From: Streptomyces griseus
GTDB taxonomy: Bacteria; Bacteroidota; Bacteroidia; Chitinophagales; Chitinophagaceae
NCBI GenBank assembly: GCA_943323705.2
Contig: CALPIT020000082.1
Coordinates: 1 to 9,624 of the forward strand
Reading direction: 5' to 3'
Length of the DNA stretch: 9,624 bases
This document shows positions 5,957 to 9,624 of the stretch, one piece after another (the stretch's first letter is position 1; each line of letters starts with the position of its first letter). The translations under genes and the position numbers were made by a program. Below the pieces are notes generated by a model. The model saw only the letters and a list, made by a program, of their open reading frames with translations, was not told the DNA's origin and ran no database searches.

Positions 5957-6052
5957 ATGTATCTAAAAGAAAAGAATTTTAGTCGGGTTGGAATTACCAA
6001 TGTTGATTTGATGATCGTGAATGAAAAAGAATTCAATATTGAAAAACAATAG
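5957..6052 (+). other. Possible gene fragment or very small ORF (31 codons)
   Basis: An ATG frame just after the propeller gene encodes MYLKEKNFSRVGITNVDLMI followed by VNEKEFNIEKQ. Its composition is protein-like and it reads like the tail of a larger protein, but I do not recognise the family. There is no Shine-Dalgarno and the frame is too short to call a gene. It may be the 3' remnant of a lost gene between two convergent genes. The rest of 5931-6108 is plain AT-rich spacer. Confidence 0.25.
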
Positions 6053-6108
6053 CTAAATTTAATTGGTATTTCCGAAAAAATATTTGAATACTGAAGACAT
6101 TTAATAAT

Positions 6109-8016
6109 TTATTTCCCTCCCATTAACTTCAATCTTGAATTGGCGATTTCCAGGTTTGAAGCAGCGGATTTGTTTCCGGGATCCAGTTGAAGAACTTTTG
6201 TCAAATCTGATGCTGATTTATCCCATTGATTCATGTTGCCATACGCAATGGCCCTGTTGAAATAGAGATTGAAATTATTCGGATTGAGATCAATTGCACT
6301 GTTATAATCTGCAATCGCTTCTGGGTATTTTCTTAAGTTGGCATAGGTGATGCCGCGGTTATAATAAACACTTTCTAATTTCGGATTGATGGATAAAGCC
6401 TTTGTATAATCAGCAATGGCTTTTTCTGGCTCGTTCAAATAATAATAACAAACCCCTCGCCCATAATACGCTTCCGTATATTTCGAATCAGCACTAATGG
6501 CCATGGAATAATTTTCCATTGATTTGTCTTTTTGTCCAATTGTCCAGTAAGCAATTCCTAGATTGTAATATGCAGCTGCGTGATATTTAGGTCTGATTTC
6601 ATTCACCTTCGTAAAATCAGCAATGGCACTATCCCACTGTTTTCTATTTCCATAAGCATAACCACGATTAAGATATGGTCTCTCTTTGTTCGGCGACTTA
6701 GAAACCGCATCAGACCATAATGAAATATCATCTTTCCAAACATTGTTACGTTGATAAGCAAGAACCGAATTAACGCAAATCAATATGGCAAAAAAGACAA
6801 GAAGAGCGTATTTAAATTTATCCCATGCCAAACCATAAATCCCTGCAGTCAAAATAATAAAAAATCCAAAGGAAGGAATGTAGGTTCTGTGTTCAAAGAT
6901 TAAATCCGAAATAGGAATAAAGCTTGATTCAATGGATAAGGTGATGAAAAACCAGAAAATGCCAAATGAAATAATTCTGTTTCTGTTGTATAAATAAACT
7001 GCAAGAATCAATAACGACAAAAGTATAATTCCATTGATTAAAGTTGGTATCTCAAACAAACTATTGGAAAGATGAAAATCATAATCAACATTTTGGTTTA
7101 AGGGAATAAACAGCAACTGAATGTATTTTACGATAACGCTCAACTGCGTAAAGAAATAATTAGCCGGTGTTATGGTATAGCTATTAAATGTTGAAGGCGC
7201 TATTGGTTTTAAAACACTTAACGAGAAGTTGGCAAACACAAAAACAATAAAAGCTACAATGCCTATCATGGCACCAATCACTTTTTTATCTTTAAAATTA
7301 ATGGCGATTGCTTTGGTGTTGAAGAAAAACAGTTCAATTAAAACAATAACTAACGGTAGCGTATAGGCGTTTTCTTTTGTAAGCAAAGCGCAAATAGCAG
7401 AGATGATGGCGCCGCCAAAAAACAAATACTTCGCTTTTGATAGTGAAATTCTACCTTTCATATACATGGCCACAGACATAAAATAAAACATTGCCACCAT
7501 AGACGCCATTCTTTGCACGATATAAGTTACAGCTCCTGTGGCTAAAGGATGCGATACAAATAACAAGGCAGTTATTAATGAAATTGATTTGGCATGTTGT
7601 GCAATTGGGAGATTTTTCAAAACGGGTGTGGCAAACAACAATCGAGCTATCCAAAAAACCAGACAAGCGTTAATCAAATGAATCAACAGATTAATCTTGT
7701 GATAACCCTCAACATTCAATTCGTCGAAATGATAATTCAGTGCGAACGAATAAAATGCTAGAAATCTCGAATGGTTGATGTCCCACATTTGCTTGATATT
7801 GGAAAGACTTTTTATCGCTTCATTATCTATAATATTATGCTTGTCGTCGAATTGAAATGAACCATCGAATGTGTTAGAATAAATTTTAAATCCTATAATA
7901 ACAATCAATAAAATACCAAGTCCGATAAACAAAGAATTGTTTTGCTTAGGCAATTCAGTCGTTTTTGTTTCACTAACTTTTTGCTGAATGTTTTTATTTG
8001 ATTTTGATTTGCTCAT
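6109..8016 (-). CDS. TMTC-like GT-C membrane protein with C-terminal TPRs
   Basis: A 635-residue protein. After a Lys/Ser-rich cytoplasmic start there is a first membrane segment (about 28-46) and an external loop with the Asp57-Asp58 pair (FQFDDKHNI). That position is where GT-C glycosyltransferases keep their catalytic acid. Further family-like landmarks are FALNYHFDELNVEGYHKINL-LIH (91-113), FVSHPLATGAVTYIVQRMAS (153-172), LLTKENAYTLP (211-221) and FEHRTYIPSFGF (374-385), all reminiscent of the TMTC/PMT-like O-mannosyltransferases. About ten hydrophobic segments run to residue 420. Residues about 447-616 are five TPR repeats (for example YYNRGITYANLRKYPEAIAD), expected outside the membrane. 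The likely role is transfer of a sugar from a polyprenyl-phosphate donor to a protein or glycan. A GT2 gene that could make that donor lies 69 bp upstream on the same strand. Bacterial relatives are usually annotated only as TPR proteins, so substrate and activity are inferred. Confidence 0.82.
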   Translation of the reverse strand: MSKSKSNKNIQQKVSETKTTELPKQNNSLFIGLGILLIVIIGFKIYSNTFDGSFQFDDKHNIIDNEAIKSLSNIKQMWDINHSRFLAFYSFALNYHFDELNVEGYHKINLLIHLINACLVFWIARLLFATPVLKNLPIAQHAKSISLITALLFVSHPLATGAVTYIVQRMASMVAMFYFMSVAMYMKGRISLSKAKYLFFGGAIISAICALLTKENAYTLPLVIVLIELFFFNTKAIAINFKDKKVIGAMIGIVAFIVFVFANFSLSVLKPIAPSTFNSYTITPANYFFTQLSVIVKYIQLLFIPLNQNVDYDFHLSNSLFEIPTLINGIILLSLLILAVYLYNRNRIISFGIFWFFITLSIESSFIPISDLIFEHRTYIPSFGFFIILTAGIYGLAWDKFKYALLVFFAILICVNSVLAYQRNNVWKDDISLWSDAVSKSPNKERPYLNRGYAYGNRKQWDSAIADFTKVNEIRPKYHAAAYYNLGIAYWTIGQKDKSMENYSMAISADSKYTEAYYGRGVCYYYLNEPEKAIADYTKALSINPKLESVYYNRGITYANLRKYPEAIADYNSAIDLNPNNFNLYFNRAIAYGNMNQWDKSASDLTKVLQLDPGNKSAASNLEIANSRLKLMGGK

Positions 8017-8061
8017 CTTTTCTGTTTATGATATGAAAACAAATAAATGCGTTAATATTTA

Positions 8062-8085
8062 AGTTGATGTTGGAGGAAATCAACT
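8062..8085. other. Intercistronic hairpin between the GT2 and GT-C/TPR genes
   Basis: AGTTGAT (8062-8068) and ATCAACT (8079-8085) are perfect 7-bp complementary arms around a 10-base loop. They begin directly at the stop codon of the upstream GT2 gene. On the transcribed strand no U-run follows, so it is more likely a weak 3'-end or processing structure than a full terminator. It could lower expression of the downstream gene relative to GT2. Confidence 0.35.
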
Positions 8086-9039
8086 CTATTGTTTCTTTGG
8101 ATAATTATTTACATCGAATGCCAATCCTGATAATAACAACTGAAAGCCAAGAATTATCAGCAACGAAGGAATGACAACCGTTCCTGTTGGTGCCCCTATG
8201 CCCAAATTTGAATATTGCTCAAATTTTATAACCCCGTAAATAACTCCATATAAAAAAATGGGAACACCCGTTAGTAAATACAAGGACCCAATATTGAAAT
8301 CGTATAAAAAATACTTCAGTAAAATTCTTTTCAAAAAAGTCACCAAAAGCTTTGGCGGAAATTCAAATAATGTTTTTAGGCTTGATAGCCCAGAAATCTC
8401 ATCACCATATTTTGCTTTCATCGGCACATCATAAATCACTGCATTACTAAAATACAATTCAGCAATCATCGAAGTTTCAAAATAATAACGCTTGTGAAGT
8501 TTATCTAGATTGACTTCAGCGAGCGTTTCATTTTTTATGGCGGTAAATCCATTTGTTGGATCAAAGATGTTCCAATAACCGGAGGCTGCTTTTATTAAGA
8601 AACTTAATCCGAGGTTACCTATTCTTCTAACAATCGGCATTGATTTTATAGCCTTCAAATCACGAAAACGATTTCCTTTGGTGAAATCAGCTTTGCCTTC
8701 TATTAAAGGTTGAAGAAGCTTTGGAATATTGGCTGCATCCATTTGTCCATCGCCATCCATTTTGATTGAAATATCAGCTCCCAGTTCTAACGACTTTTTA
8801 TATCCCGAAATCATCGCGCCGCCAACACCTTGGTTTTTGGAATAATTCAATACATGAACTTTTGAGTTGTTACTGGCAATCTGTTCAAGTATCGACAATG
8901 TATTGTCTGTAGAACAATCATTTACAACAATCACATGACTGATGTCTTGAGGCATTCCATTTATTACCGCTTCAATATGTTTCGACACATTGTAACAGGG
9001 TATGATAACACTAATTTTAATGTCTCTGGAAATACTCAT
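8086..9039 (-). CDS. Family 2 glycosyltransferase, DPM1-like with two C-terminal membrane segments
   Basis: A 317-residue GT-A enzyme. The N-terminal strand ISVIIPCYNVSKHI (9-22) and NDCSTDNT (40-47) bind the nucleotide sugar. MDGDGQMD (94-101) carries the metal-binding DxD-like Asp95/Asp97. FDPTNGFTAI (159-168) and RYYFETSMIAELYF (184-197) are typical of the polyprenyl-phosphate glycosyltransferase (dolichyl-phosphate mannose synthase-like) branch. Two hydrophobic segments at about 250-272 and 286-306 place it in the inner membrane with its active site in the cytoplasm. The expected reaction is transfer of a sugar from NDP-sugar (GDP-mannose or UDP-sugar; not decidable here) to undecaprenyl phosphate. 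It is the first gene of a probable two-gene unit with the GT-C/TPR protein, its natural user. ATG 9039 gives a complete N-terminus; no Shine-Dalgarno is seen, and a good -7 promoter element lies just upstream. Confidence 0.92.
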   Translation of the reverse strand: MSISRDIKISVIIPCYNVSKHIEAVINGMPQDISHVIVVNDCSTDNTLSILEQIASNNSKVHVLNYSKNQGVGGAMISGYKKSLELGADISIKMDGDGQMDAANIPKLLQPLIEGKADFTKGNRFRDLKAIKSMPIVRRIGNLGLSFLIKAASGYWNIFDPTNGFTAIKNETLAEVNLDKLHKRYYFETSMIAELYFSNAVIYDVPMKAKYGDEISGLSSLKTLFEFPPKLLVTFLKRILLKYFLYDFNIGSLYLLTGVPIFLYGVIYGVIKFEQYSNLGIGAPTGTVVIPSLLIILGFQLLLSGLAFDVNNYPKKQ

Positions 9040-9059
9040 TGAGAAAGAAAAGGTTTGTG

Positions 9060-9067
9060 CAAATGTA
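9060..9067 (-). promoter_or_regulatory. Bacteroidota-type -7 promoter element for the GT2 gene
   Basis: On the minus strand these bases read TACATTTG, an exact match to the Bacteroidota primary-sigma -7 consensus TAnnTTTG, ending 20 bases before the GT2 start codon. No TTTG -33 element sits at the usual distance (the nearest, in ATTTTGAATT, is too far upstream), so this is a partial match. A start point about 12-15 bases before the ATG is predicted. Confidence 0.45.
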
Positions 9068-9091
9068 TTAATTTTTCATGTGCGAATGTTT

Positions 9092-9150
9092 AATTCAAAA
9101 TGCAAAAGTGAAAAGTCAAAAGTGTTTCTGTCCTATTTAAATTTTGAATT
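9092..9150. repeat. AT-rich inverted repeat in the divergent intergenic region
   Basis: AATTCAAAAT (9092-9101) and ATTTTGAATT (9141-9150) are perfect 10-bp inverted arms 39 bp apart. Between them lie CAAAAGTGAAAAGTCAAAAGTG-like direct words. This lies in the 189-bp spacer between the divergent GT2 and MIase-like genes. The TGAATTTTTACTTTT / AAAAGTGAAAAGTCAAAA words look like a decayed dispersed repeat. No gene is seen in 9040-9228. Confidence 0.5.
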
Positions 9151-9228
9151 TTTACTTTTTAATTTAATTCATCTTATTCTGTTTATTTTTACTGAAATGT
9201 ATTTTTAAACCTTTATTCAATTTATATA

Positions 9229-9501
9229 ATGAAAAAATTTATGGTTGACATCCTTTTAGAAGGATTAGATAACGAAACAAGGATGTCGCTACTTCCCGAA
9301 GAACAGAGATTGGTTAAAGTATTGGAAAACGATGGAACGATAGTTGACAATTTTATAAAACTAGATATGTCTGGAATTTATATGGTTGTTATGGCGAATG
9401 ACCAAGAAGATGTTCATGCAAAGCTTGCTATTTTACCTTATTATCCTTTTATGAAAATAGCGATTACGCAGATAAGGGTGGTTAATAGTGTAAATCAATA
9501 G
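9229..9501 (+). CDS. Small muconolactone-isomerase-like (dimeric alpha/beta-barrel) protein
   Basis: A 90-residue protein with the compact pattern of the muconolactone delta-isomerase-like fold. There is a first strand MVDILLEG (5-12), a helix with LLPEEQRLVKVLENDGTI (21-38), a central strand SGIYMVVMANDQEDVHAKLA (48-67), and the closing LPYYPFMKIAITQI (69-82), where family members have a proline-aromatic turn before the last strand. True muconolactone isomerases act in the beta-ketoadipate pathway, but no such genes are nearby. Most stand-alone homologues in Bacteroidota have no known reaction, so only the fold is claimed. It is monocistronic and ends at a strong terminator 25 bp downstream. 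The leader is A/T-rich with no clear Shine-Dalgarno. Confidence 0.72.
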   Translation: MKKFMVDILLEGLDNETRMSLLPEEQRLVKVLENDGTIVDNFIKLDMSGIYMVVMANDQEDVHAKLAILPYYPFMKIAITQIRVVNSVNQ

Positions 9502-9525
9502 TTTGAGTTCTGTAATTTATAATAT

Positions 9526-9553
9526 AAAAAGAGGCCGAAAAAGCCTCTTTTTT
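9526..9553 (+). terminator. Intrinsic terminator after the MIase-like gene
   Basis: AAAAAGAGGC (9526-9535) pairs perfectly with GCCTCTTTTT (9543-9552) around a 7-base loop CGAAAAA, and the T-run continues to 9553. The A-run on the left arm makes it able to work in both directions. It is the only textbook Rho-independent terminator in the window. Confidence 0.92.
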
Positions 9554-9569
9554 AGTGTTATTTAGGTCC

Positions 9570-9595
9570 TGTCGTAATATTGCAATATTACGACA
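9570..9595. repeat. Perfect 26-bp palindrome
   Basis: TGTCGTAATATTG (9570-9582) is followed immediately by its exact reverse complement (9583-9595), with no loop. Flanking CC and GG could extend the pairing past one unpaired A. The half-site word ACGACA recurs at 9608-9613. It lies just past the terminator of the previous gene and near the window's right edge, and no T-run follows. It could be an operator for a dimeric regulator of a gene beyond the window, a recombination or replication site, or part of a mobile element end. Confidence 0.85.
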
Positions 9596-9624
9596 AGGCT
9601 TACCCAAACGACATTATCATTCCC

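Noticed and set aside
9002..9208. Plus-strand 68-codon frame across the GT2 start and spacer
   Set aside because: It is antisense to the GT2 N-terminus, then low-complexity AT-rich spacer giving Leu/Phe-rich nonsense.
9583..9591. Resemblance of the palindrome arm to the viral rolling-circle nonanucleotide TAATATTAC
   Set aside because: Only eight of nine bases match (CAATATTAC), there is no Rep gene, and short AT-rich words recur by chance.

Overview
The window looks like chromosomal DNA of an AT-rich member of the Bacteroidota (Flavobacteriia/Sphingobacteriia-like, possibly environmental). The grounds are AT-rich, Lys/Asn/Ile-rich proteins, poor Shine-Dalgarno sequences with A-rich leaders, a TAnnTTTG-type -7 promoter element upstream of the glycosyltransferase gene, a secreted 'two-component regulator propeller' protein, and intergenic mosaics of short dispersed repeats. 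The exact genus cannot be read from the sequence.

Layout. Positions 1-481 hold no gene. They contain a near-perfect direct duplication of about 113-120 bp, an inverted partial copy and small GC-rich hairpins, and they lie downstream of a complete catalase-peroxidase gene (katG, minus strand, 482-2683). Rightward from about 2.9 kb is an accessory block on the plus strand. It holds an overlapping MntA/HepT toxin-antitoxin pair (2926-3538), a membrane-anchored NERD-domain nuclease-like protein (3629-4318), and a type II antitoxin gene (4396-4653) whose partner PIN toxin survives only as a frameshifted stub. Next is a structured 95-bp intergenic insert bounded by a 16-bp direct repeat, then a secreted seven-bladed propeller protein (ATG at 4824, ends 5930).

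From 6.1 to 9.04 kb two minus-strand genes form a probable transcription unit. A DPM1-like family 2 glycosyltransferase comes first (8086-9039), followed by a TMTC-like polytopic GT-C membrane protein with five C-terminal TPRs (6109-8016). Together they suggest lipid-linked sugar synthesis feeding an extracytoplasmic, possibly protein-directed, glycosyltransferase. The right end has a small muconolactone-isomerase-like protein (9229-9501), a clear intrinsic terminator, and a perfect 26-bp palindrome of unknown function at 9570-9595.

No CRISPR array, rRNA, tRNA or intact transposase was seen. The items most worth a second look are the decayed antitoxin/PIN locus, which shows two single-base homopolymer deficits; the GT2/GT-C-TPR pair; the 26-bp palindrome; and the repeat mosaic next to katG.
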